Source of the DNA: DASYRX01 sp036003845
GTDB lineage: Bacteria; Gemmatimonadota; Gemmatimonadetes; Gemmatimonadales; Gemmatimonadaceae
Length of the DNA: 6,667 nt
Assembly: GCA_036003845.1 (NCBI GenBank)
Contig: DASYRX010000147.1
Coordinates: forward strand, 1-6,667
Reading direction: 5' to 3'
The position numbers and the translations under genes were made by a program. Numbering within the stretch: position 1 is the stretch's first letter; each line of letters starts with the position of its first letter. Below are positions 1 to 6,123 of the stretch, one piece after another. Below the pieces are notes generated by a model. The model was not told the origin of the DNA. It ran no database searches and saw nothing but the letters and a program-made list of their open reading frames with translations.

Positions 1-114
1 CGTCGACTTTCCGCAGCCCGACGGGCCGACGAGAACCACGAGCGCGAGCTCGGGCACCGTAAGCGTGCGCGCCGCGCTGTCAGTCGGCTCGTCGTTCCGC
101 CGACCTTCAGACAT
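1..114 (-). CDS. pnkp: Polynucleotide kinase-phosphatase (Pnkp), N-terminal kinase fragment
   Basis: Partial gene running off the left edge; only the first 38 codons are present, and it is read from the ATG at 114-112. Residues 19-38 read TVPELALVVLVGPSGCGKST, a beta strand followed by a Walker A P-loop (G30 to T38). This matches the start of the 5'-OH polynucleotide kinase domain of bacterial Pnkp, where a TIPEL-type strand leads straight into the loop. Family knowledge: full-length Pnkp has an N-terminal kinase, a central metallophosphoesterase that heals 2',3'-cyclic phosphate ends, and a C-terminal RNA ligase domain that needs Hen1 to seal RNA. None of the latter domains can be seen here. 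The gene overlaps the 3' end of hen1 by 8 bases and has no clear Shine-Dalgarno sequence, so its translation is probably coupled to hen1. The P-loop alone would be generic; the hen1 neighbour makes the call specific. Confidence 0.88.
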   Translation of the reverse strand, partial: MSEGRRNDEPTDSAARTLTVPELALVVLVGPSGCGKST

Positions 115-1522
115 TCGTTTGCGTCCGGGTGAACACTGCCATTTGAGTAGGAGGCCCAACTTGCGGGTCATCGCTTCCGACGGGTACGAAGCGCACATCG
201 TAAGCGAACCGCACGGCGAGCGCGCGCGCCCAGTTCTGAAACTGGTCGCGCGTCCACTCGAATCGGTGATCCTTATGGCGATACGTGCCAGCGCCGAGTG
301 TTGGCCACCGCACGTTGTACTCGGCGTTAGGCGTGGTCAGAATAATCACCCTAGGTCGCGCGAACTCGAACACGACTCGTTCGAATGCCGCGAGCCGTGG
401 TGGATCGAGATGCTCGACTACTTCGACGACCGTGGCAGCATCGTATCCCGTCAGGCGTGAATCGCGGTACAAGAGTGATCCGTGGATAAGTCGAATTCGC
501 TCCCGCTGCATTGGCGCCAAGCGATCGAGTCGCAACCGTGCGCTCGCCGTCTCCAGAGCGCGGTGTGATACGTCCATGCCGATGATCTCTTCAAAGTCTC
601 GATCGTCAAGAAGCCGCCTGAGGAGCCGGCCCTCACCGCAGCCCAGGTCGACAACACGCTTCGCACCGGCGGCTTTGAGTGCCGCTACCACGGTCGACAA
701 TCGCTGCTCGTTCAGCTTGAGTGGCTCCTCTATTTGGGTTTCCGCACCTCCAGGCATCTCCGCTCCTTCATCGATGCTCGGGTCTTCGTCCACTACGAGT
801 CTCGAAATGGCTTCATCGACGAGGCTGCGCTGATGGCACAAGTAACGCATTGCGATTGTCTCGCGTTCCGGGTGAGTGCCTAACCAGCCCTCACCATGAC
901 GTAGGAGCTTCTCCACTTCGTCCGAACCGACCCAGTAGTGCTTCTCGTCATCCAGAACCGGCACCAACACGTACAGGTGTGTGAGTAGTTCGCTCAAACG
1001 CTTCGTGCCTGACAGCTCGACCGTGAGATACCGGCTGTCACCCCAAGTCGGATTCGCAATGTCGAGCGGATGCGACGTTGCTGTGACGGCGTACCCAAGC
1101 GGTTCGAAGAGTCGTCGCAAGAATTCCGCGCCTCCGCGACAAGGCACCACGGCGATGCGCGCTCTAAGCGGAATCGGCGTAGTTACGAGGTCTGGTCGTT
1201 CCTTGCTACGACCGGCAAGCGCGCTGCCAAAGACGCTCGCGATAGCTACGCTGAGAAACGAACTCGCGACATAGGGTCGGTCATTCACGTATTGCGCTAG
1301 AGTGCCCCCTTCGCCGGCTGGGCCGCGTCGACCTCTTACCAGCGCAACAGCATCCACATCAAGCAAAAGCGCCGCTGTACATGCATCCGCTGACGCCTCG
1401 GGATAAAAGACGTGCGCCTGACCAAACGACTGCTCAAAAGACTGAACGCGGGCGGGGTTCTTATGAAGCAGAAACCCCAAGTCCGTCGCAGGTCTGTGCG
1501 TGGTGCGAATGGTGAGAAGCAT
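107..1522 (-). CDS. hen1: 3'-terminal RNA ribose 2'-O-methyltransferase Hen1
   Basis: Complete 471-residue protein, close to the size of characterised bacterial Hen1. Known role: it transfers a methyl group from S-adenosylmethionine to the 2'-OH of the 3'-terminal ribose at a broken RNA end before Pnkp seals it, which protects the repaired RNA from being cut again at the same place. The N-terminal half (about 1-243, opening MLLTIRTTHRPATDLGFLL and containing AHVFYPEAS) is the Hen1-specific domain that activates the Pnkp ligase. The C-terminal half (about 270-471) is a Rossmann methyltransferase with the SAM motif VVDLGCGEGRLL at 290-301. The metal-binding site is E367, E370 and H371 (EVVEH) plus H419 in HKDHRFEWTR, so all catalytic residues appear intact. 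The ATG start agrees with the family N-terminus. No good Shine-Dalgarno sequence precedes it; a weak -10-like TACATT at 1538-1533 would give a nearly leaderless transcript. The pnkp start lies inside its 3' end. Confidence 0.95.
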   Translation of the reverse strand: MLLTIRTTHRPATDLGFLLHKNPARVQSFEQSFGQAHVFYPEASADACTAALLLDVDAVALVRGRRGPAGEGGTLAQYVNDRPYVASSFLSVAIASVFGSALAGRSKERPDLVTTPIPLRARIAVVPCRGGAEFLRRLFEPLGYAVTATSHPLDIANPTWGDSRYLTVELSGTKRLSELLTHLYVLVPVLDDEKHYWVGSDEVEKLLRHGEGWLGTHPERETIAMRYLCHQRSLVDEAISRLVVDEDPSIDEGAEMPGGAETQIEEPLKLNEQRLSTVVAALKAAGAKRVVDLGCGEGRLLRRLLDDRDFEEIIGMDVSHRALETASARLRLDRLAPMQRERIRLIHGSLLYRDSRLTGYDAATVVEVVEHLDPPRLAAFERVVFEFARPRVIILTTPNAEYNVRWPTLGAGTYRHKDHRFEWTRDQFQNWARALAVRFAYDVRFVPVGSDDPQVGPPTQMAVFTRTQTNV

Positions 1523-1723
1523 ACGAGGTCACAATGTATCCGCTCGACTGGTGGCATCCCTGCCCCGAATGGCCGCGTCGCGTCACGCGTTGCTTGCTGT
1601 CGTCAAGGTCTCGATGGATCGGCAGGTTTCAGGCAGACTCCGTCGTGCATCAAAGGGGAAACCGGTGACATCCCCCCGAGCCTGAGCGCGTGTGCATTCG
1701 AAGGTGCGACCGTAGGCGTTAGG

Positions 1724-2431
1724 TCAGAGAAGGCCTGGTAAGAGCGCCCATGAACGCCGGCGGTAGTCATCGTATTCGGCGCCGAAAAGCATGACGAGGT
1801 GCCGTTCCTCCATTCTGATTTTGCGCCAATACGCGGCTACGACTATTACAACCGCGATTAGCGCGTGCAGCTCGCCTGACACGAGCGCGGTTCCGATATA
1901 CATCCCGATCAAGCCGCTGTAGATGGGGTGGCGCAGGAGTCGATAAGGTCCCGTGCGAATCAATTGGTGATCGACGTTGGCGCTGATCGCACCGCTCCAG
2001 TTCCGGCCCAAGTAGCGTCGCGCCCACATTGCCAGGAAGAATGACCCAGCCTGCACGATGAACCCGGCGACGACGATCGCGGAGCGTAACGGGACGAAGC
2101 GCCCGCGCAATCCGGGCACGGGCACAAAGAGCAGCAGAAGCGACGCCCAGAGCAAGCTCTGATGCAAGCGGCGCGACTCAAGGGACTCTGTTCTTTTCGC
2201 CGTCGCCGCGTTCTTTGCAGCCGCGGTCCAGTAAATCGTTAGGATGATCCACAGCGCCGCCGCGAGGGACATCCGCAGCGTCGGCTTCATGAGGAAGACG
2301 AGAACGCCGATCAGCGCCAGCACGGCCAGGAGCGCGAATACGGCGGCGATTCCCGTAAGCCGCATAGGACCGATTTTGAATACTACCGTTCTTTCTTGCT
2401 TTTCGGCAATCGGGTCAGTGGCGGGATCCAT
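1724..2431 (-). CDS. Isoprenylcysteine carboxyl methyltransferase (ICMT)/PEMT-family membrane methyltransferase
   Basis: Complete 235-residue polytopic membrane protein. Hydrophobic segments lie at about 26-48, 54-72, 92-106, 116-136, 168-184 and 188-201. The C-terminal third has the family signature: ARRYLGRNWSG (137-147), RTGPYRLLRHPIYSG (159-173) with the RHPxYxG core, and RMEERHLVMLFGAEYDDYRRRS (206-227) with the paired glutamates. In this superfamily these parts bind S-adenosylmethionine near the membrane surface. Eukaryotic ICMT methylates prenylated C-terminal cysteines and PEMT methylates phosphatidylethanolamine; for bacterial members like this one the substrate is usually unknown, and the sequence does not settle it. 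The N-terminal tail (1-22) is polar and probably cytoplasmic. The start is fixed by GAGAGG five bases upstream; an internal Met23 is less likely. It lies 201 bases upstream of hen1 on the same strand, too far to assume one operon. Confidence 0.85.
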   Translation of the reverse strand: MDPATDPIAEKQERTVVFKIGPMRLTGIAAVFALLAVLALIGVLVFLMKPTLRMSLAAALWIILTIYWTAAAKNAATAKRTESLESRRLHQSLLWASLLLLFVPVPGLRGRFVPLRSAIVVAGFIVQAGSFFLAMWARRYLGRNWSGAISANVDHQLIRTGPYRLLRHPIYSGLIGMYIGTALVSGELHALIAVVIVVAAYWRKIRMEERHLVMLFGAEYDDYRRRSWALLPGLL

Positions 2432-2436
2432 CGTTG

Positions 2437-2442
2437 CCTCTC
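2437..2442 (-). promoter_or_regulatory. Ribosome binding site of the ICMT-family gene
   Basis: GAGAGG on the minus strand, five bases before the ATG at 2431. It favours that start over the internal Met23. The site abuts a copy of the window-wide CCTAACG heptamer (2442-2448). Confidence 0.6.
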
Positions 2443-2463
2443 GTTAGGTGCAGGACCCAAACA

Positions 2464-2557
2464 CCAATGTTTTCGCCGCGAACAAACGCGGACAAACGCG
2501 GAAGAGAATGCAAGGCCGTCTGTGTTAGTCCGCCTACGTCCGCAGCGAGAGCACTGG
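2464..2557. repeat. Long imperfect inverted repeat, possible MITE-like or structured repeat unit
   Basis: A 42-base left arm (2464-2505, starting CCAATGTTTTCGCCGCG) pairs with a 42-base right arm (2516-2557, ending CGAGAGCACTGG) around a 10-base spacer. By hand alignment 29 of 42 positions are complementary, and several mismatches are G-T wobbles, so the unit could fold into one long hairpin as RNA or single-stranded DNA. The left arm also contains a direct repeat of ACAAACGCGG (2482-2491 and 2492-2501). No coding capacity is credible inside it. It sits about 20 bases upstream of the ICMT-family ribosome binding site, so it is either in that gene's leader or overlaps its promoter. Its nature (REP/MITE relic, structured leader or attenuator) cannot be told from one copy. 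Confidence 0.65.
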
Positions 2558-2934
2558 CCGTGCGGTTCTCTGACATCTTCATGCCTGCCGTTGCTCGAGC
2601 CGTCGCTACATTCGCTCTCTGTCAAAGTTGTCGAAACGAAATGATCACGACAATCGTAGCCGCGTCGGGCGATAGTCGCCGCACAACAAGCGGCGGAGAT
2701 CTCGCTGCCCCAGCCGACGGGAGCAAATGCGGTCGGCATCGCGCGTCGTACCTGGGTCGATTCGACGCGAAGTGACTCTGTCTCGGTCCGCGGCGGCTGT
2801 TCGCGCAGATCTCGTATCCCGCGATGCGGAGCAAGGCACGCCCAGCGGCACACGCCACGTGCGCGGTTTCTTCGACACGCAGTTACGCGGCGTCTCGCAT
2901 GGCGATTCGCTCGCGTCGGCGTTTCCCGATGTGC
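2558..2934. other. Intergenic stretch without a recognisable gene
   Basis: No open frame here gives a protein I recognise; those present are arginine- and serine-rich, as expected of chance frames in GC-rich DNA. I see only short stems: TTGTCG/CGACAA (2628-2633 with 2648-2653), GGCGA/TCGCC (2668-2672 with 2676-2680) and CGCCGC/GCGGCG (2677-2682 with 2690-2695, loop ACAACAA). The last two compete for the same bases. The stretch may hold promoter elements for the ICMT-family gene, but none is convincing by eye. Confidence 0.5.
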
Positions 2935-2982
2935 GCGTTTTGAACGCTTCCCCGCTGGTCGCGCTCCCCCCAGCGGCTGGGG
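2935..2982 (-). terminator. Stem-loop cluster after the ADOP permease stop, possible terminator
   Basis: Directly after the permease TAG is a 6-base stem CCCCAG/CTGGGG (2982-2977 with 2973-2968, 3-base loop). It shares bases with a second stem CCGCTGG/CCAGCGG (2976-2970 with 2958-2952), so only one of these two can form at a time. A third small stem, GCGTT/AACGC, follows (2947-2943 with 2939-2935). There is no run of T after any of them, so this is not a canonical intrinsic terminator; it may stabilise the 3' end or act with Rho. Confidence 0.35.
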
Positions 2983-5622
2983 CTACTCGGCGCGCATAGT
3001 GGTCAGCGGATCGACTCGCACGGCACGTCGCGCGGGGAGGTACGACGCGAGCAGCGTGATCATGCCGATCAGCGCCACCGCTGCGCCTAACGCCACCGGA
3101 TCGTACGGGCCGACGCCGAAGAGCAGTACGCGCAGCAGCCGACCGAGCCCCAGAAACGCCGCGACCCCAATTGCGAGACCAACCGCAGCGATCTTCGCTG
3201 CATCGATCAACACCATGCGCGCGATCGTGGTACGCGCCGCACCTAACGCCAAACGGATGCCTATCTCCTTGTTTCGTGTGCTCACGACGTAGCTCATCAT
3301 GGCATACACACCCAAAAGTGCGATGACGAGCGACAGCGCAGCGAATACGCTCAGCACACCCGTGGCAAAACTGCGCGTGCCATACGACTCGGCGACACGT
3401 TCACTCAAAGAGCGAGCGCTCGAAATCGGAAGCGACGGATCCAACGCCTTCACTGCGGCTCGCGCAGCGGCAATAACGGCGCTCGGCGGCAGGGATGAAC
3501 GCACAACGGCCGTCATTCCCGCGAGAAAGCCTCCGTTGGCAAAGTTGTGATAGACCAGTGGATGCGCAGGCTCGCTCAGGTCAGCCAGCTTCACCGAACG
3601 TGCGACGCCGATGATCGTGCCTTCGGGCCCGTGCTCGATCTGCGTGCCGATCGGGTCTTTGTCGCCGAAGGATTGTCGTACCAACGTTTCATCCACTACG
3701 ACGACCGGCGAACCGGACGCATAGTCCGCCTCCGTGAACCCGCGGCCACGAACGATCTGGATGCCTAACGCGCGGAAATAGTCGCCGAACACGAACGCCT
3801 GATTCGCGTGGCGACCGGTTTCACCGGGCTGCGTCGGCACTCCGGCAAGTTTGTAAGACGTACTTCCCGCCGATCCACTGAACGGGGTGCCGGCGGCAAA
3901 ACCGACAGACTGTACTCCGGGAATAGCGCGCAGGCGTTCTTCGAGCGAGCGAAAGAACGCCACGCGTGGGGCTCCGTAAGGATAGCGCGCGGTAACCGCG
4001 ATGCTAAAGGTGACGACGTTCTGCGGCTGGAATCCGGGATCGACACGCAGCAAGCGATTGAGGCTCTGAATGAGCAGAACCGCACCGACGAGCAGCACCA
4101 GCGTGAGCGCATTTTGCACGACGACGCTGGCGCGTAGGAAACGATGACGAGCGGCGCCGGCACTCGTTCCGCGGGAAGAATCACGCAGCGCATCGTTGAC
4201 ACTGACGCGTGACGCGCGCAACGCAGGTGCACTACCGAACAGGATCCCGGCGAGCACCACTGCGCCTGCCGTGAAAGCCAGCACCAAACCATCGAGCTGA
4301 AGATCCTTGAGTGCTGGAAAGCGTGTGATATCGAGCGTTTTCAGCCACGTTAGGCCGAGCCGAGCGAGCAGGACGCCGCCGATGCCGCCTGCCAGCGCGA
4401 GCAGAGCACTTTCAAGGACGACCTGGCGCGCGATCGCTCCTCGTCCGGCGCCGAGTGCGGCCCGTACCGCAAGCTCGCGCGTGCGGCCGCTCGCATGAAC
4501 CAATTGCAGACTCGCGACGTTCGCGCACGTGATGAGCAGCACGAGCGCTACGGCGCCGAACAGCGCGATGAGGATAGGCTTGAGCTGCCCGGCCAGGTAT
4601 TCGACGAGCGGCACTGTGACAAGCATGTGCCCGCCCGATTTGTAATTAGAGACATACGATTCGTGCCAGCGCTGTGTGAGCACACGCAGCTCGCTGGCGA
4701 GTCGGGTACTCGTTAGGCTGTCGCGCATGCGGCCCACAAAGCGAAAAATGACTGTGCCACGGCTCTGTTCAGGGTTCAGCACAACCGAGTCGAGCACCAG
4801 CGGACGCCAGTACATCGCCTGTGATGGATACGAAAAGTTCGGCGGCAGCACGCCGACGATTTCGTGCGCTTTGTCGCTGAGCGTCAGCATCTGGCCGACG
4901 ATGGAGCTGTCGCCGCCGAGCTGTTGCCAGAGTCTGTAGCTCAGCACAGCAACGGCGGGCCGTCCGAATTGCGAGTCTTCCGGCCTGTAGAAACGCCCGA
5001 GCAACGGCTGCACAGCGAAGACGCTGGCGAACTCGCCAAGCGTTGAAGCGCCGGACACTCGCATCGGCTCTCCGCCGACAATCAGAGTTGCGGATCCTCC
5101 CGTCGAGGCAGCCGCTGTGGAGAAGAGGTCTTTGCGTTCGAACAGATCGATCGCTTCGAGTGCCGAGACGCCGAAACGTTGGTGTATGAGCGGGAAATCG
5201 CCCATGACGACGACGAGACGATCGATCCCGGGCACTGGCAGCGGTCGCAATAACACCGTCTTGAACACCGAGAACACGGCAGTGTTGGCGCCGATGCCGA
5301 GGGCGAGTGTCAGGATCACGGCTCCCGCGTAGAGCGGACGCCGCAGCAACCCGCGCAGTGCATAACGCGTATCGCGCCAGAGGCTGGCCAGGCGCTCGCC
5401 TAACGCGCGCCGCTCGTAGGCACGCACGTCCATGCGCTCCAGCTCGTGCGCCACGAACGAGCGATCGCCAAAGCGGCGCAGCGCCTCGTGCTCGGCGTCG
5501 GCGCGCGACATTCCAGCCGCGATGAGCTCTTCGATGCGTCCCTGAAGGTGGAAAGAAAGCTCGGCATCCACGTCGCCGCGCACGCGCGCGCGCGAGAACG
5601 GCAGTCGAAAGAGACGCTTCAT
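2983..5622 (-). CDS. ADOP-family duplicated FtsX/MacB-like permease
   Basis: Complete 879-residue inner-membrane protein of the ADOP type (duplicated orphan permease, as named in Acidobacteria). Residues 1-90 form the soluble permease-prefix domain (DVDAELSFHLQGRIEEL, AEHEALRRFGD). Then come two MacB-periplasmic plus FtsX units: TM1 about 98-120, periplasmic core to about 345, TMs about 348-370, 400-424 and 445-468; then TM5 about 497-520, a second periplasmic core to about 735, and TMs about 755-778, 806-835 and 842-863. The duplication shows directly: RTRELAVRAALGAGRGAIARQ (380-400) echoes RNKEIGIRLALGAARTTIARM (783-803), and each half ends with a PAxRAxRV stretch. No ATPase domain is fused or adjacent, so an ABC partner, if any, is elsewhere. 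The cargo is unknown; MacB-like relatives act on lipoproteins, peptides or drugs by mechanotransmission. The start has GAGGGGAG at 5637-5630, seven bases upstream, and overlaps the padR stop in ATGA, showing translational coupling. Confidence 0.93.
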   Translation of the reverse strand: MKRLFRLPFSRARVRGDVDAELSFHLQGRIEELIAAGMSRADAEHEALRRFGDRSFVAHELERMDVRAYERRALGERLASLWRDTRYALRGLLRRPLYAGAVILTLALGIGANTAVFSVFKTVLLRPLPVPGIDRLVVVMGDFPLIHQRFGVSALEAIDLFERKDLFSTAAASTGGSATLIVGGEPMRVSGASTLGEFASVFAVQPLLGRFYRPEDSQFGRPAVAVLSYRLWQQLGGDSSIVGQMLTLSDKAHEIVGVLPPNFSYPSQAMYWRPLVLDSVVLNPEQSRGTVIFRFVGRMRDSLTSTRLASELRVLTQRWHESYVSNYKSGGHMLVTVPLVEYLAGQLKPILIALFGAVALVLLITCANVASLQLVHASGRTRELAVRAALGAGRGAIARQVVLESALLALAGGIGGVLLARLGLTWLKTLDITRFPALKDLQLDGLVLAFTAGAVVLAGILFGSAPALRASRVSVNDALRDSSRGTSAGAARHRFLRASVVVQNALTLVLLVGAVLLIQSLNRLLRVDPGFQPQNVVTFSIAVTARYPYGAPRVAFFRSLEERLRAIPGVQSVGFAAGTPFSGSAGSTSYKLAGVPTQPGETGRHANQAFVFGDYFRALGIQIVRGRGFTEADYASGSPVVVVDETLVRQSFGDKDPIGTQIEHGPEGTIIGVARSVKLADLSEPAHPLVYHNFANGGFLAGMTAVVRSSLPPSAVIAAARAAVKALDPSLPISSARSLSERVAESYGTRSFATGVLSVFAALSLVIALLGVYAMMSYVVSTRNKEIGIRLALGAARTTIARMVLIDAAKIAAVGLAIGVAAFLGLGRLLRVLLFGVGPYDPVALGAAVALIGMITLLASYLPARRAVRVDPLTTMRAE

Positions 5623-5969
5623 ACAGTCGCTCCCCTCGCTGAGAGCAGCGCGGCAGCCATCTTCGTGTAGCGCTCCCAGATCGAGAGTTGAGTAGCGAAC
5701 TGCTTCCGTCCGCGTGGCGTGAGGCGATAGTACTTCGCCTTTCTGTTGTTATCCGTGATGCCCCACTCGGCGCTGAGCCAGCCGCGCTGTTCCATGCGGT
5801 GCAGGGCGGGGTATAGCGCGCCTTCTTCGATCTGCAGTTGGGAATTCGAGGCGCTCTCGATCCAGCGCACGATAGCGAGACCGTGCATCGGGCCCCAGCT
5901 CAGCGTCTTGAGGACGAAGAGGTCGAGTGTTCCGCGGAGGAGGTCGAGATCCTGTGGCACAGGCGGCAT
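5619..5969 (-). CDS. PadR-family transcriptional regulator (ADOP-linked)
   Basis: Complete 116-residue winged-helix repressor of the short PadR class. It has the expected order: LLRGTLDLFVLKTLSWGPMHGLAIVRWI (10-37) as the first helices, IEEGALYPALHRMEQRGWLSAEW (47-69) as the recognition helix leading into the wing, then the wing strand KAKYYRLTPRGRKQF (77-91) and a single C-terminal helix for dimerisation. Family knowledge: such regulators often repress their own operon and the adjacent transporter, and release DNA on binding a ligand or after a change in cell-envelope state. The inducer cannot be inferred here. It is the first gene of a two-gene operon with the permease (ATGA overlap). The ATG at 5969 lies one base from a strong dyad, which fits autoregulation. 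The ribosome binding site is poor (AGG-type bases inside or next to the dyad), so repressor binding and ribosome access may overlap. Confidence 0.93.
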   Translation of the reverse strand: MPPVPQDLDLLRGTLDLFVLKTLSWGPMHGLAIVRWIESASNSQLQIEEGALYPALHRMEQRGWLSAEWGITDNNRKAKYYRLTPRGRKQFATQLSIWERYTKMAAALLSARGATV

Positions 5970-5970
5970 C

Positions 5971-5993
5971 CTTACCTAAGGTTCTTAGGTTAG
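5971..5993. promoter_or_regulatory. Dyad operator candidate for PadR
   Basis: A perfect 7-base inverted repeat with a 3-base centre, ACCTAAG-GTT-CTTAGGT (5974-5990), continues outward after one mismatch with CT/AG (5971-5972 and 5992-5993). It ends immediately before the padR start codon, on the side from which padR is transcribed. A symmetrical site of this size fits a PadR dimer. It probably covers the transcription start or the ribosome binding region of the padR-permease operon, and it lies about 130 bases from the divergent lipoprotein gene. Binding is inferred, not seen. Confidence 0.6.
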
Positions 5994-6111
5994 ACGCGGC
6001 TCGTAAGAAAAAGGTTGGAATAACCAAAGTGCGAAACTTGCAGGCACATCAATACGGCTGTGCGCGCGAAAAAAATCAGAGTCGTTTTTTGAGGTCCGAC
6101 CACTCTTGGGC

Positions 6112-6117
6112 AGGGGA
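6112..6117 (+). promoter_or_regulatory. Ribosome binding site of the HAF-repeat lipoprotein gene
   Basis: AGGGGA six bases before the ATG at 6124. It decides the start, and the resulting N-terminus is a complete lipoprotein signal peptide. Confidence 0.65.
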
Positions 6118-6123
6118 CGGCGT

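Noticed and set aside
285..833. A 182-codon plus-strand frame opposite hen1
   Set aside because: Serine- and arginine-rich translation typical of the antisense of a GC-rich gene; the minus-strand frame is an unmistakable Hen1.
1533..1538. TACATT as the -10 box of a leaderless hen1 promoter
   Set aside because: No acceptable -35 element at the right distance; kept only as a remark under hen1.
1652..1677. GGGGA/TCCCC stem with a short T-run on the minus strand after the ICMT-like gene, as a terminator
   Set aside because: Only five base pairs with an 11-base loop and three T residues; too weak to call.
1717..2448. Integron gene cassette around the ICMT-like gene, since GTTAGGT occurs at both ends
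   Set aside because: The same word occurs throughout coding regions, no matching RYYYAAC partner lies at attC spacing near either copy, and the gene runs antisense to the orientation a cassette would require.
2383..2853. A 156-codon minus-strand open frame through the inverted repeat
   Set aside because: It overlaps the start of a well-supported gene, crosses the repeat, has arginine-rich low-information sequence and shows no recognisable domain.
3765..4292. A 175-codon minus-strand frame inside the permease gene
   Set aside because: Out-of-frame shadow of the permease, whose domains are continuous through this interval.
5577..5594. 18-base alternating purine-pyrimidine tract near the start of the permease gene, as a Z-DNA or slippage site
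   Set aside because: It codes for the ordinary Arg-Ala-Arg-Val-Arg stretch with GC-rich codons and needs no extra explanation.
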